Assembly (NCBI GenBank): GCA_963784805.1
Contig: CAWASR010000008.1
Span: 310,001 to 374,000 of the forward strand
DNA length: 64,000 bases
Origin: Roseiarcus sp963784805
Lineage (GTDB): Bacteria; Pseudomonadota; Alphaproteobacteria; Rhizobiales; Beijerinckiaceae
Direction: 5' to 3'
Shown piece by piece: positions 40,112-48,647 of this stretch. Both the position numbers and the translations under genes were made by a program. Below the pieces are notes generated by a model. The model was given only the letters and a program-made list of their open reading frames with translations. It had not been told where the DNA came from and ran no database searches. Position 1 is the stretch's first letter; each line of letters begins with the position of its first letter.

Positions 40112-41323
40112 TCAACCTCCGAACATGTCGTCCATCACCGCCGTCGTCGAGTCGCAGGCGTGGTTGAGACAGGGAAGCCCGAACCCGGCCTCGAGGGTCC
40201 GTAACAATGAGTAGTGATCATAGGGCTTGTCGCTCGTCCGAGCGTTCGGAGCATAATTCGTTTCGACCAGCATGACGACCCGGTTGGGCGCGTTCGAGAA
40301 GTCGTTCTCGTCCCAGACCAGCACAATGGCGTTGCGGCCGCGCTTCCAGACCGGGGAGGCTTTGACGCCGTTCACCAGCTTCGCCACCATCGCGTCGCCT
40401 TGCGCGATCAGCAAGCTCCGCTCGGCGTCGGTCGAGCCGGAGCAGATTGCGGCGCCGCCCTTAACAAAGCCGTGCATATCGTGGCACTGATTGGGGACGA
40501 TGACCGATAGATCCGCCACGCCGGATTGAAGATCGGCCCACAGGCCGTCAGCTCCATCGAAATCCGCAACCCTGGCGAGGCTGAGCGCCGGGTCGTCGCC
40601 AAGCTCGATATTTCGGAAATAAGCGAACGGGTTGTGCTTGACTGCGTAGAGCATCCGAATCGGGCCGGGCCCGAACGCGCTGGCGGGGCTCAGATTGGAC
40701 CACGCGCCATCGGAGTAGTTGACGCCGAACAGGCCGGAATCAACCGTCGGCAGGCTCTCTTGATAGGTTTTCCAGCTTAGATGCTGGGCGACAAGCTGAT
40801 CGGCGATCGATTTGGGGGTGAAGGGAGCGGACGGGTAGTCGTGAAGGGCGCAATTGTTGGGGGTCGGCGCGCCTGACGCCCTGATCTCGCCGTTGCACTG
40901 GCTCGAATTCTCGGCGGTCGCCGCCACGGGATTGTCGGAACCGGGGTCGCCGATCGGCGTCGCGGCGTTGTGACAGCCCTTGCTGCCCGGCGCGTTGTCG
41001 ACGCAGCCCTTGCCCGCCCAATCGGGCCAGGAATCGCTCGCCAGACCGAAATTCGAGCCGCCGACGATCTCGTGATAATTCGGGGCGCTCGGATGCCCGA
41101 CCGCGAAATAGTTGGTCGCCGCGTTGGCGACCTTGGCGTAGCCATTGATAAAGGGCGCGCTCCGATTTCCGATTATGTCGGTATCCGTCTGGTTTTCCAT
41201 GATGATCAGGAACACATGATCGAGCTTGCCGAAGCCGCTCGGCGGCACGCCGAGTTCGACGGCCCTCGCTTGCCCGCCGAGCACGAACGCCGTCATCAGC
41301 AGCGCCATCGCGTGTTTATTCAT
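40112..41323 (-). CDS. Exported phosphoesterase (acid phosphatase/phospholipase C superfamily)
   Basis: GGGGGACAGGA precedes the ATG; a signal peptide (MNKHAMALLMTAFVLGGQARA) starts the 403-residue protein. The metal/nucleophile region DHVFLIIMENQTDTDI, followed by GHPSAPNYHEIVGGSNFG, matches the PF04185 phosphoesterase family. Later marks are VPNQCHDMHG, IVLVWDENDFS and the C-terminal YDHYSLLRTLEAGFGLP. Four or more Cys suggest disulfides. Likely periplasmic or secreted acid phosphatase or phospholipase C; the substrate is not predictable. Confidence 0.9.
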   Translation of the reverse strand: MNKHAMALLMTAFVLGGQARAVELGVPPSGFGKLDHVFLIIMENQTDTDIIGNRSAPFINGYAKVANAATNYFAVGHPSAPNYHEIVGGSNFGLASDSWPDWAGKGCVDNAPGSKGCHNAATPIGDPGSDNPVAATAENSSQCNGEIRASGAPTPNNCALHDYPSAPFTPKSIADQLVAQHLSWKTYQESLPTVDSGLFGVNYSDGAWSNLSPASAFGPGPIRMLYAVKHNPFAYFRNIELGDDPALSLARVADFDGADGLWADLQSGVADLSVIVPNQCHDMHGFVKGGAAICSGSTDAERSLLIAQGDAMVAKLVNGVKASPVWKRGRNAIVLVWDENDFSNAPNRVVMLVETNYAPNARTSDKPYDHYSLLRTLEAGFGLPCLNHACDSTTAVMDDMFGG

Positions 41324-41670
41324 TCCTGTCCCCCTAAATCGTCGGAGTCGAAGTCAATATCCGCGCAATATACCGCGCAACTTCAACATCGCCATGACGG
41401 CGCCCCGGCGCGAATCGCCACGCCGCGGCGAATTGAGACTGTCCGCAACGATAAGGATAGGACGGAATTCGTTGGGCGTGCGACCGCCGGGCGGGTTCGC
41501 CCTCACGTCGCATCCTAAGCGGCGTCCAATCCGACGCCGTCTCAGCCGGGGGCGTTCAGGGACTGGAAGCGGCCAAAACTCCGCTCCGGTCCCGATCGCC
41601 TCTCCCGCGTTGGGCGCCCGACAAGCCGTCTCTCCTCAATACCGCGAATGTGGCAAGAGGGGCGGCGCAG
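41324..41670. other. Gene-free stretch upstream of the phosphoesterase
   Basis: The only structure seen is the right copy of the degenerate direct repeat. Open frames crossing it show no domain. A promoter for the phosphoesterase must lie in its first part but no clear -35/-10 pair was identified. Confidence 0.4.
41441..41530. repeat. Degenerate direct repeat, right copy
   Basis: Contains CGCAACGATAAGGAT, CGGGCGGGTTCGCCCTCACG and GGCGTCCAAT, aligned block for block with the left copy at 39964-40064. Identity is partial, estimated by eye only. Confidence 0.55.
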
Positions 41671-42324
41671 CTAGAACTCCATCTCGAGCTCCTCGATCTC
41701 CTCCTTTTCAGCGAGCGCCGCCTTGCGCCACTCGCGCATCGCCGGCAAATCCCAGATGCGTTCGGCATAGGCGTTGATCTCGCCGTCGAGCGCGACGTCG
41801 TAGGTGCGAAACCGGCTCACCACCGGCGCGTACATCGCGTCCGCCATGCTGATCTTGCCGAACAGGAACGGTCCGCCATAGGCCTGGAGGCATTCGCTCC
41901 AGATGACGAGAATCCGGTCGATGTCGGCCTTCGCCTTCGTCCACACCTTGAAGCGCGGGAATTCGGCCTTGATGTTCATGGGCAACGCCTGCCGGAGGGC
42001 GATGAACCCCGAATGCATCTCGCCGCAGATCGAGCGGCAATGCGCCCTCTGTGCCTGATCTTTAGGCAGAAGCCCCGCTTTTGGCGCGATCTCGTTCAAA
42101 AATTCGCCGATGGCGAGCGTATCCCATACGCGCATGCCCTCGTGGGTGAGGCAGGGAACGAGGATCGAGGGCGACAGCAAGAGGATCTCGGCGCGCGCGT
42201 CGGCGTCGTTGGGCTCGACGATCTCTTCCTCGAAGTCGATGCGGGCGAGCTTGGCCATCAGCCACCCGCGAAGCGACCATGACGAATAGTTCTTGCTGCT
42301 AAGAGTCAGCGTCGTTCGCGACAT
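41671..42324 (-). CDS. Glutathione S-transferase family protein
   Basis: AGGAAA precedes the ATG at 42324; the frame extends upstream without a better start. The 217 residues begin TLTLSSKNYSSWSLRGWLMA, a thioredoxin-fold N-terminus with a Ser-rich active site. The glutathione-binding SPSILVPCLTHEGMRVWDTL follows with the cis-Pro, then an all-helical C-terminal domain with FLFGKISMADAMYAPVV. Members conjugate or isomerise with glutathione, and the substrate is unknown. It is divergent from phaZ. Confidence 0.88.
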   Translation of the reverse strand: MSRTTLTLSSKNYSSWSLRGWLMAKLARIDFEEEIVEPNDADARAEILLLSPSILVPCLTHEGMRVWDTLAIGEFLNEIAPKAGLLPKDQAQRAHCRSICGEMHSGFIALRQALPMNIKAEFPRFKVWTKAKADIDRILVIWSECLQAYGGPFLFGKISMADAMYAPVVSRFRTYDVALDGEINAYAERIWDLPAMREWRKAALAEKEEIEELEMEF

Positions 42325-42462
42325 TTTTTCCTGCCGAGTGTTGACGGTCGACCGCGGATCATTCCACTCTGTCGCAAAGCAAGCGATATGCCAAAGACGA
42401 TTCGCGGCGCCCCTTGGCACATCGCTTGCTAATTAACGTGGCGGGGGCGAGCAAGCCGCGGC

Positions 42463-43677
42463 ATGATGTACGATGCGTACCAACAGATAGCCGACGCCGG
42501 CGACCGGGTGCGCTCCCTGGCCGAGAACACGCATGCGGTCTTGGCCTCTTGGTCGTCGAATCCCTTCGCTCCCCCGTGGCGGCGCATGGCCGCCTATTAC
42601 GAGCTGGTCGCGCTGGCCGGGTTCACTCACGCGCGGCCTGACTTCGGCATCGACAGCGTCGAGGTTCGCGGCAAGCCGGTCCCGGTCGAAGAGCGCGGGG
42701 TGTTGTGGACGCCGTTCTGCAAATTGCAGCGCTTCCAGAGGCAAGGCGGCGAAGACGATCCGAAGATTCTCCTCGTCGCGCCGATGTCCGGGCATTTCGC
42801 GACGCTGTTGCGCGGAACGATCCGCACGCTGTTGCGCGACCATCAGGTTTTCGTCACCGACTGGGTCAATCCGCGCAACGTGCGCCTCGAAGACGGCGGA
42901 TTTGCGCTCGAGGACTATACTCAGCACCTGATTGATTTCGTGCGTTTCATCGGCGAGGACTGTCATGTCGTCGCGGTCTGCCAGCCGACGGTTCCGGCGC
43001 TGGCCGCGACCGCAATCCTGGCGCAGGAGGGCGCCAATATTCAGCCCGCGAGCCTGACGCTGATGGCCGGGCCGATCGACGCCCGGATCGCGCCGACCAA
43101 GGTCAACGAGCTCGCACAGGAAAAGCCGATCGAGTGGTTCCGCCAGAACATGATAGGAATCGTGCCGGACAAGTTCGAGGGCGCCGGCCGGCGCGTCTAT
43201 CCCGGGTTCCTGCAGCTCTGCGCCTTCATGGGCATGAACGCGGAGCGGCACACCAAGTCCTTCGTCGAGCTGTTCCACCACCGCGTCGCGGGCGACATGG
43301 AAAAGGCCGACGCCATCCGCGACTTCTACAAAGAATATTTCGCCATTATGGACATGAGCGCGGACTTCTACCTCGAAACTGTCGAGCAGGTGTTTCAGCA
43401 CTATGTGCTGCCGCAGGGTCGGATGAAGCACAAGGGCGTGACGATCGAGCCGCGCGCGATTCGAAAGACGTTCCTGCTCACCATCGAAGGCGAGAAGGAC
43501 GACATCTGCGCGGTCGGCCAGACACTCGCCGCGCAAGACCTCTGTTCGGGCCTGAGACCCTATATGAAAACGCACCATTTCCAGGCCGGGGTCGGCCATT
43601 ACGGGGTTTTCAACGGCAAGCGCTGGGAAACACAGGTCTATCCGGTCCTGCGCAACCACATTCAGTCGAGCCGCTGA
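42463..43677 (+). CDS. phaZ: Intracellular polyhydroxyalkanoate depolymerase
   Basis: The 404-residue protein matches the intracellular PhaZ family of PHB-accumulating proteobacteria along its length. The nucleophile Cys is in the lipase-like box VAVCQPTVPAL (about residue 173). Other marks are LVAPMSGHFATLLRGTIRT, TDWVNPRNV and the C-terminal KTHHFQAGVGHYGVFNGKRW with the catalytic His. It releases 3-hydroxybutyrate from PHB granules, which BdhA and Adc, encoded 8-9 kb upstream, can process. It ends nine bases from the convergent reductase gene. Confidence 0.95.
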   Translation: MMYDAYQQIADAGDRVRSLAENTHAVLASWSSNPFAPPWRRMAAYYELVALAGFTHARPDFGIDSVEVRGKPVPVEERGVLWTPFCKLQRFQRQGGEDDPKILLVAPMSGHFATLLRGTIRTLLRDHQVFVTDWVNPRNVRLEDGGFALEDYTQHLIDFVRFIGEDCHVVAVCQPTVPALAATAILAQEGANIQPASLTLMAGPIDARIAPTKVNELAQEKPIEWFRQNMIGIVPDKFEGAGRRVYPGFLQLCAFMGMNAERHTKSFVELFHHRVAGDMEKADAIRDFYKEYFAIMDMSADFYLETVEQVFQHYVLPQGRMKHKGVTIEPRAIRKTFLLTIEGEKDDICAVGQTLAAQDLCSGLRPYMKTHHFQAGVGHYGVFNGKRWETQVYPVLRNHIQSSR

Positions 43678-43686
43678 CGCGGTCCC

Positions 43687-44742
43687 TCAGCCCTTCAGAT
43701 AGGGCGCATGCAAGACGAGATCCGCCGGGTTGAAGCGGTCTTTGGCCGTCCAGGACTGGTGCCAATAAGGATAGATCAGCGGCGGCTGGCTGACCTTGTC
43801 GAGCCGTGCGCGCTCGTCGGCGGTGAGTTTCACATTGACGCAGGCGAGGTTGTCGCGGAACTGCGCTTCGGTCCGCCCGCCGATGATCAGCGACGTCACC
43901 GATGGCCGTCCAAGAAGCCAGGCGAGCGCGACCTGCGCCCCCGAGACCCCGTGCGCATCCGCGATCGCCACCACTTCGTCGACGATCGCCCACAGCGCGT
44001 TCTCGTCGCGCACCGGCGGCTCGGTCCAACCGGCGAACTGGCGCGAGCCTTCGGGCGCCGCCTTGTTTCGGCGGTGCTTGCCGGAGAGGAGACCGCCGGC
44101 GAGCGGACTCCACACCAGGACGCCGAGCTTCTGATCGACCGCGATCGGCAACAACTCGTATTCGGCCTCGCGGGCCTGCAAGGTATAATGAATCTGCTCC
44201 GAGACAAAAGGCACACGACCGTCGCGGCGCGCGACTTCCATCGCCTTCATCATGTGCCAGCCGGAAAAATTCGAGCAGCCGACGTATCGCACCTTCCCGG
44301 AGCGCACGAGACTGTCGAGCGCCTCCATCGTCTCCTCGAGCGGCGTCAGGCCGTCCCACTGATGAACCTGATAAAGATCGATCACGTCAGTGCGCAGCCG
44401 CTTCAGGCTCGCCTCGCATTCGCGAACGAGATGCCACCGCGACAGCCCGCGGTCGTTCGGCCCTTCGCCCATCGGGAAGCGCGCCTTGGTCGCGATCAGC
44501 ATGCCTGGCTTGCGGGTTGGCATCGCTTCGCCGATCAGCTCTTCCGAGGCGCCGGCGGAATAGACGTTGGCGGTGTCGATCAGGTTCACGCCGGCATCGG
44601 CGATGATGTCGATCAGCCGGCGCACCTCCGCGAGCGGGACATTGCCGACCTTGGCGAAATTGCCCTTGCCGCCGAACGTCATTGTGCCCAGCGTCAGCAC
44701 CGAGACTTTCAGGCCCGAATTGCCCAACTGCCGGTATTCCAT
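43687..44742 (-). CDS. Aldo/keto reductase
   Basis: AAGGAG lies before the ATG; the protein has 351 residues. Catalytic residues are visible: Asp and Tyr in NLIDTANVYSAGASEELIG, Lys in MLIATKARF and His in LYQVHQWDG. The C-terminal NADPH-binding part has WLLGRPSVTSLIIGGRTEAQ. The sequence is of the YhdN/Tas-like general reductase type. The substrate is unknown and no operon partner is present. Confidence 0.92.
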   Translation of the reverse strand: MEYRQLGNSGLKVSVLTLGTMTFGGKGNFAKVGNVPLAEVRRLIDIIADAGVNLIDTANVYSAGASEELIGEAMPTRKPGMLIATKARFPMGEGPNDRGLSRWHLVRECEASLKRLRTDVIDLYQVHQWDGLTPLEETMEALDSLVRSGKVRYVGCSNFSGWHMMKAMEVARRDGRVPFVSEQIHYTLQAREAEYELLPIAVDQKLGVLVWSPLAGGLLSGKHRRNKAAPEGSRQFAGWTEPPVRDENALWAIVDEVVAIADAHGVSGAQVALAWLLGRPSVTSLIIGGRTEAQFRDNLACVNVKLTADERARLDKVSQPPLIYPYWHQSWTAKDRFNPADLVLHAPYLKG

Positions 44743-44936
44743 CGTCTGCTCCTTTTCGATCGCATGGCTTCTCGACCGGGAGCTAACATTTCACCGCGGC
44801 GCGGCCAAGCCTACGATACGCCGCCGCGGGCCCAAAAGTTCCCGCCCCATTTCCCATCCAGGGCGGGCTTGCCGCTCAAAGGCGTTTGAGTGCAATGTCG
44901 CTCCATTCGCTTTCTCTTCATCCCCAGGAGCCTCTC

Positions 44937-45590
44937 GTGGCCTTTGCCAGTCTTCGCCGCCTCGCCGGCGCCGCCCTCTTCTGCGCCGTGGCGATCAGCG
45001 CCTGCGGCGCGCATGCGGCCGCCGCTCCGCAACCCGACAGCACGGTCGACATGGCCAAGCTTTTGCAGCCTGGGCCTCTGCCGGAACTGTCGATGGGCGA
45101 GCCATCGGGCGTGCCGATGATCGAATACGGCTCCCTCACCTGCCCGCATTGCGCGACCTTCAGCAGGGAAGTTTTCCCGGAGTTGAAGGCGGCCTACATC
45201 GACACCGGGAAGGTGCATTTCATTTTCCGCGAATTCTCGCGCAACGCCCTCGACGTCGCAGCGTTCGTGCTCGCCCGCTGCGTCGGCGACGACAAGACGT
45301 TCGCCGCGATCGAGTTGCTGTTCGCCGAGCAGGACAAGTGGGCTTTCGTCGACAAGCCGCTCGAGCCGCTCATCGCCGCCATGCGACCCGCGGGACTTAC
45401 GCACGACAAGGCGATGGAATGTCTGAAGGATCAGGCGAAGGCCGACGCGATCGCCGCGATCGCCAAACGCGCCAACCAGGAAGTCCACATCAGCGGCACG
45501 CCCACCTTCGTCATCGCCGGCAAGGTCTATGGCGGCGAACTGACGCTGGACCAGATCAAGGCGATTCTCGATCCGTTGGTCAAGAAGTGA
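44937..45590 (+). CDS. DsbA-like thiol-disulfide oxidoreductase, possibly a lipoprotein
   Basis: AGGAG six bases before a GTG at 44937 fixes the start; an ATG at 44886 has no site. The 217-residue product has a signal sequence ending ISAC, which fits a lipobox with Cys23. The thioredoxin-fold active site is YGSLTCPHCATFS (Cys69, Cys72), and the cis-Pro loop is ISGTPTFVIAG. It resembles the alphaproteobacterial DsbA/DsbG-like group that oxidises or isomerises periplasmic disulfides. It is transcribed alone, towards nrsF. Confidence 0.9.
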   Translation: MAFASLRRLAGAALFCAVAISACGAHAAAAPQPDSTVDMAKLLQPGPLPELSMGEPSGVPMIEYGSLTCPHCATFSREVFPELKAAYIDTGKVHFIFREFSRNALDVAAFVLARCVGDDKTFAAIELLFAEQDKWAFVDKPLEPLIAAMRPAGLTHDKAMECLKDQAKADAIAAIAKRANQEVHISGTPTFVIAGKVYGGELTLDQIKAILDPLVKK

Positions 45591-45624
45591 GCGCCGGCGC
45601 GGTCGCTCGAACCTGACGTCCCGC

Positions 45625-46263
45625 CTACCAGGCGAGAAACCGCCGTCCGGCAACAGCGCCCGCGACCGCGCAGATGAGCGTTGCGAGCGGATACCAGGTC
45701 GCGACGAACAGAGGCGAATCGTCGGGGCAGTGCGAGGCGTAGAGCAACGCCGCGACCCCGGCCGAGGCCGCCCCGGCGAGCGCCCCCGTCCATCCCGGAT
45801 GTTGCGGAGCCCCGGCGCGCATCGCCATGATCAGCGCCACAAGCAGCGGGGCGGCCATCATCGGAATCATCGTCGTGCAGTATTTTGCGTTCTCGCCGAC
45901 CAGGCGGGGGAGCCATTCGCTGGAAGGCACGACCATCAGTTCGACCACGACCGCGACGCCCAGCAAAACCAGCGGGGCGAACAGCCACAGTGCGAGCGCG
46001 CCGGGCTTGGCCTCGGGTCGAGCGAGGCGCAGCAACAACAGCAGGGACGGCGCCGCGAGCGCGAAGGCGTCGACGAATTTGAGATTGAAGCGCACCGTCC
46101 GGACAGCCTCGGCGAAGTCAGGCCGAGGTCCGACAAAAGCGAGGTAGAGGGCAAGGCTGACGAGGAGGCCAATCGAAAGCGCGGTCGCGACCCGGCGGCC
46201 CATATGCCCCGGCTGCGAGACCGGATCCGCCGAGAGCGCTGCGATCAGTTCAGAAGTCTTCAC
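45625..46263 (-). CDS. nrsF: NrsF-family (DUF1109) membrane anti-sigma factor
   Basis: The 212-residue protein has a short cytoplasmic start (MKTSELIAALSADPVS) and six hydrophobic segments, the DUF1109 layout. KYCTTMIP and SHCPDDSPLF supply the two conserved Cys thought to sense metal or oxidative stress in this family. The start overlaps the sigma factor stop by four bases. In Caulobacter, NrsF holds sigma F at the membrane until chromate or cadmium is sensed; the same role is inferred here. Confidence 0.88.
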   Translation of the reverse strand: MKTSELIAALSADPVSQPGHMGRRVATALSIGLLVSLALYLAFVGPRPDFAEAVRTVRFNLKFVDAFALAAPSLLLLLRLARPEAKPGALALWLFAPLVLLGVAVVVELMVVPSSEWLPRLVGENAKYCTTMIPMMAAPLLVALIMAMRAGAPQHPGWTGALAGAASAGVAALLYASHCPDDSPLFVATWYPLATLICAVAGAVAGRRFLAW

Positions 46264-46829
46264 GAAATGGAACTCCGCCAGGCGGCGCCGAGCGACTTGA
46301 GGGCTCGATGCAGCGCCACTCGCACGGCGACTTCGGTCATCGCCAACCGCGCCGCGGTCGCCGTGATCGACTGGCCTTCGAGCGAAATCGAACGCACGAT
46401 GTCGCGCTGCCGCGGAGGAAGCGTTTCAATGAGCCTGCGCGCGTCGCTCAGAGCATGTGGGTCCTCCTCCTCCGGCGCGGCCAGAAAGTCCTGAAAATTC
46501 TCGATTGGGTCAGCCCGCCTCACGCCCCGCCGGCGCATGGCGTCGATGATCTTGTGACGCGCGATCGCATGCACCCATGGCGCCAGCTTCTGGCTGCGAT
46601 CCCAGGTGTGGCGTTTGAGATGGATCGCCAACAAGGTCTCCTGTACTGCATCCTCGACGTCCGCGTCGCCGACTCGCGCGCGCGCAAACGTTCCTCGCGC
46701 CATCGCCCGCACCGAACGGCCGATGTCTTCGAGGAGGCGCCGATAGGCGCGCTCGTCCCCGGCGACCGATGCCTTCATCATCTGGGACCAAGGATCGTCC
46801 GGGGGCCCATCGACTGGTTGGGCGTTCAT
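46260..46829 (-). CDS. sigF: ECF sigma factor of the SigF type
   Basis: The 189-residue protein has sigma region 2 (DERAYRRLLEDIGRSVRAMA, DVEDAVQETLLAIHLKRHTW, WVHAIARHKIIDAMRRRG) and region 4 (LPPRQRDIVRSISLEGQSIT, then a helix-turn-helix ATAARLAMTEVAVRVALHRA). The NrsF-like partner directly downstream marks it as SigF-like. A promoter resembling its own target sits so close to the annotated ATG that the message may be leaderless, or translation may start at Met17 or Met18. Confidence 0.9.
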   Translation of the reverse strand: MNAQPVDGPPDDPWSQMMKASVAGDERAYRRLLEDIGRSVRAMARGTFARARVGDADVEDAVQETLLAIHLKRHTWDRSQKLAPWVHAIARHKIIDAMRRRGVRRADPIENFQDFLAAPEEEDPHALSDARRLIETLPPRQRDIVRSISLEGQSITATAARLAMTEVAVRVALHRALKSLGAAWRSSIS

Positions 46830-46835
46830 ACGGCC

Positions 46836-46860
46836 TTCGTTCCGTCCTGACTGGCGTTAC
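46836..46860 (-). promoter_or_regulatory. SigF-like promoter of the sigF-nrsF operon
   Basis: Read on the minus strand: GTAACG, 15 bases, CGAA, then GGCCGT and the ATG of sigF. The form fits the GTAAC / CGAA promoter that I recall for Caulobacter SigF, with a spacer one base shorter than its divergent partner. It predicts autoregulation. Confidence 0.5.
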
Positions 46861-46911
46861 GGGTCTGGGGAATTTTATTTTTGCGCCGGGCGCGATCGGC
46901 GTGGGACTCCC

Positions 46912-46938
46912 TGTAACATGCCCCCGCCCGTCGGCGAA
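46912..46938 (+). promoter_or_regulatory. SigF-like promoter of the buf operon
   Basis: TGTAACA at 46912-46918 is separated by 16 bases from CGAA at 46935-46938, upstream of bufB. It faces away from the matching sigF promoter 51 bases to the left. A cognate ECF sigma target in front of the maturation genes is expected from the Caulobacter arrangement. Confidence 0.6.
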
Positions 46939-46984
46939 GAACCCAACGTCGATCTTCCAGGGCGCCCAGCCGAAGGGGCTTCGC

Positions 46985-47875
46985 GTGACTTTCGCCAGTC
47001 GATTTCGCTCAAACCGCTTCGAATCGGACAGCGTTGGCGTCGGTTTCAAGGCGGAGCATTTCAATTCCATCATTCAGGCGGGCCCGAAACTTGGATTTTT
47101 CGAAATCCATGCGGAGAACTACATGGGCGCCGGCGGACCGCCGCATCGGCGCCTCGAGGCCATCCGTGAGCGATACCCGCTGTCGCTGCACGGCGTCGGC
47201 CTTTCGATCGGATCGCCGGGGCGGCTGGACAGGGCGCATCTGCTGCGGCTGGCGAAAGTCGCCGGGCGCTATCAGCCAGCGATGGTTTCCGAACACCTGG
47301 CGTGGTCGACCCACGAGGGCTGCTTTTTCAATGATCTGCTGCCGCTGCCCTACACGGCCTCGACGCTCGCTCGGGTCTGCGAGCACATCGACGCCGTTCA
47401 GAATGTCCTTGGCCGGACGATCTTACTCGAGAATCCCTCGACCTACGTCGCGTTCGGCGAGACGACGATGAGCGAGACGGATTTTTTGGCTGAAATCGTG
47501 CGCCGATGCGGCTGCGGCCTCCTGCTCGACGTCAACAACGTATTCGTCAGCGCGACCAATCATGGCTTCGACCCTTGCCGCTACCTCGCCGAGTTTCCTC
47601 TAGGCGCGGTCGGCGAAGTCCACCTCGCGGGCTACGCCGACAACTCCGACGACGCGGGCCTGCCGCTGCTGATCGACGCGCACAATTCGCCGGTTCGCGA
47701 CGCCGTCTGGTCGCTCTACGCCAACGTCCTGCGCCGGCGTGGGCCGATCGCGACCCTGATCGAATGGGACAACGACGTGCCCGCATGGGAGGCGCTTTTA
47801 AGCGAAGCGGGCCGAGCGGAGCGCGTCATGGCCGCCACAATCGCAAATGTTCCGGAACCGACCCTTGCCGTTTGA
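46985..47875 (+). CDS. bufB: MNIO (DUF692) enzyme, bufferin maturase BufB-like
   Basis: GAAGGGG precedes a GTG at 46985, the likely start; the open frame upstream has no family resemblance. The 296-residue TIM-barrel protein begins VGVGFKAEHFNSI and has metal-ligand segments EIHAENYMG, LHGVGLSIGS, SEHLAWS, LLENPSTYV, LDVNNVFVSATNH, EVHLAGY, DAHNSPV and EWDNDVP. These match DUF692 multinuclear non-heme iron oxidases, which modify Cys in ribosomal peptides such as bufferins. BufC follows with a 29-base overlap. The precursor gene expected upstream is absent. Confidence 0.92.
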   Translation: MTFASRFRSNRFESDSVGVGFKAEHFNSIIQAGPKLGFFEIHAENYMGAGGPPHRRLEAIRERYPLSLHGVGLSIGSPGRLDRAHLLRLAKVAGRYQPAMVSEHLAWSTHEGCFFNDLLPLPYTASTLARVCEHIDAVQNVLGRTILLENPSTYVAFGETTMSETDFLAEIVRRCGCGLLLDVNNVFVSATNHGFDPCRYLAEFPLGAVGEVHLAGYADNSDDAGLPLLIDAHNSPVRDAVWSLYANVLRRRGPIATLIEWDNDVPAWEALLSEAGRAERVMAATIANVPEPTLAV

Positions 47876-48647
47876 AACGACGATCGACGCCTTCGCGGCG
47901 GCGCTGACCGATCCGGCGGCGCCCCCGCCGGCCGTGACGCATGGGCGGCTCGGCGCGCCCGACGCGCGCCGCTTCTCGGTCTATCGCAACAACGTCGCCG
48001 TCGGACTGATCGGCGCCCTGGAGGCGCGCTATCCCGTGTCGCGCCGGATCCTGGGCGCCGACCTCTTCCGCGCCATCGCGCAAGCGTTCGCAATTCACCA
48101 CCCGCCGCGCTCGCCGGTCATGATCGCCTACGGCGCCGATTTTCCCGACTTCATTGAGGCCTATAAGGAGGCGCGCGATCCAGCCGCGGGCGATTTGGCC
48201 AATGTCGCGGACGTCGCGCGTCTCGAGAGCGCCTGGGTCGAGGCCTACCATGCCGAGGACGCGCCGGCTGTGACGGTCAACGACCTCGGCAAACTCAGTG
48301 CCGCCGCTTTGCCGCGAACCCGGGTCGAATTTCATCCCGCCGCCTTCCTGTTGCGCTTCGCGACGCCCGCCGCCTCGATCTGGGCCGCGCATCAGCGCGG
48401 CGCCCATGCCAGCGCGCCGACGAGCAGGCTCGGCGAGGACGCCCTGATCGCGCGCCCAGGCCCGGACGTGTCGGTGCGCGTCCTGCCGCCTGGAGGTTAC
48501 GAATTCGCGGCGCGCCTGCGCGGCGGGGCGACGCTTGTGGAGGCGGCCGAGTCGATGCGCCTGCGGGACTTCGACTTTGGAACCCATCTCGTCGGACTGG
48601 TCGAGGCCGGCGCGCTCGCTTCGATCATCGCCGGAGAACCAGCATGA
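47847..48647 (+). CDS. bufC: BufC-like (DUF2063) partner of the MNIO enzyme
   Basis: The 266-residue protein starts with ATG inside the end of bufB. The N-terminal DUF2063 domain is clear: FAAALTDPAAPPPAV, RRFSVYRNNVAVGLIGALEA, RYPVSRRILGADLFRAIAQA, and later DVARLESAWVEAYHAED. Family members bind the precursor leader and deliver the core to the DUF692 enzyme. The C-terminal third (YEFAARLRGGATLVEAAESM) is less conserved. It overlaps the DoxX gene by four bases. Confidence 0.9.
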   Translation: MFRNRPLPFETTIDAFAAALTDPAAPPPAVTHGRLGAPDARRFSVYRNNVAVGLIGALEARYPVSRRILGADLFRAIAQAFAIHHPPRSPVMIAYGADFPDFIEAYKEARDPAAGDLANVADVARLESAWVEAYHAEDAPAVTVNDLGKLSAAALPRTRVEFHPAAFLLRFATPAASIWAAHQRGAHASAPTSRLGEDALIARPGPDVSVRVLPPGGYEFAARLRGGATLVEAAESMRLRDFDFGTHLVGLVEAGALASIIAGEPA

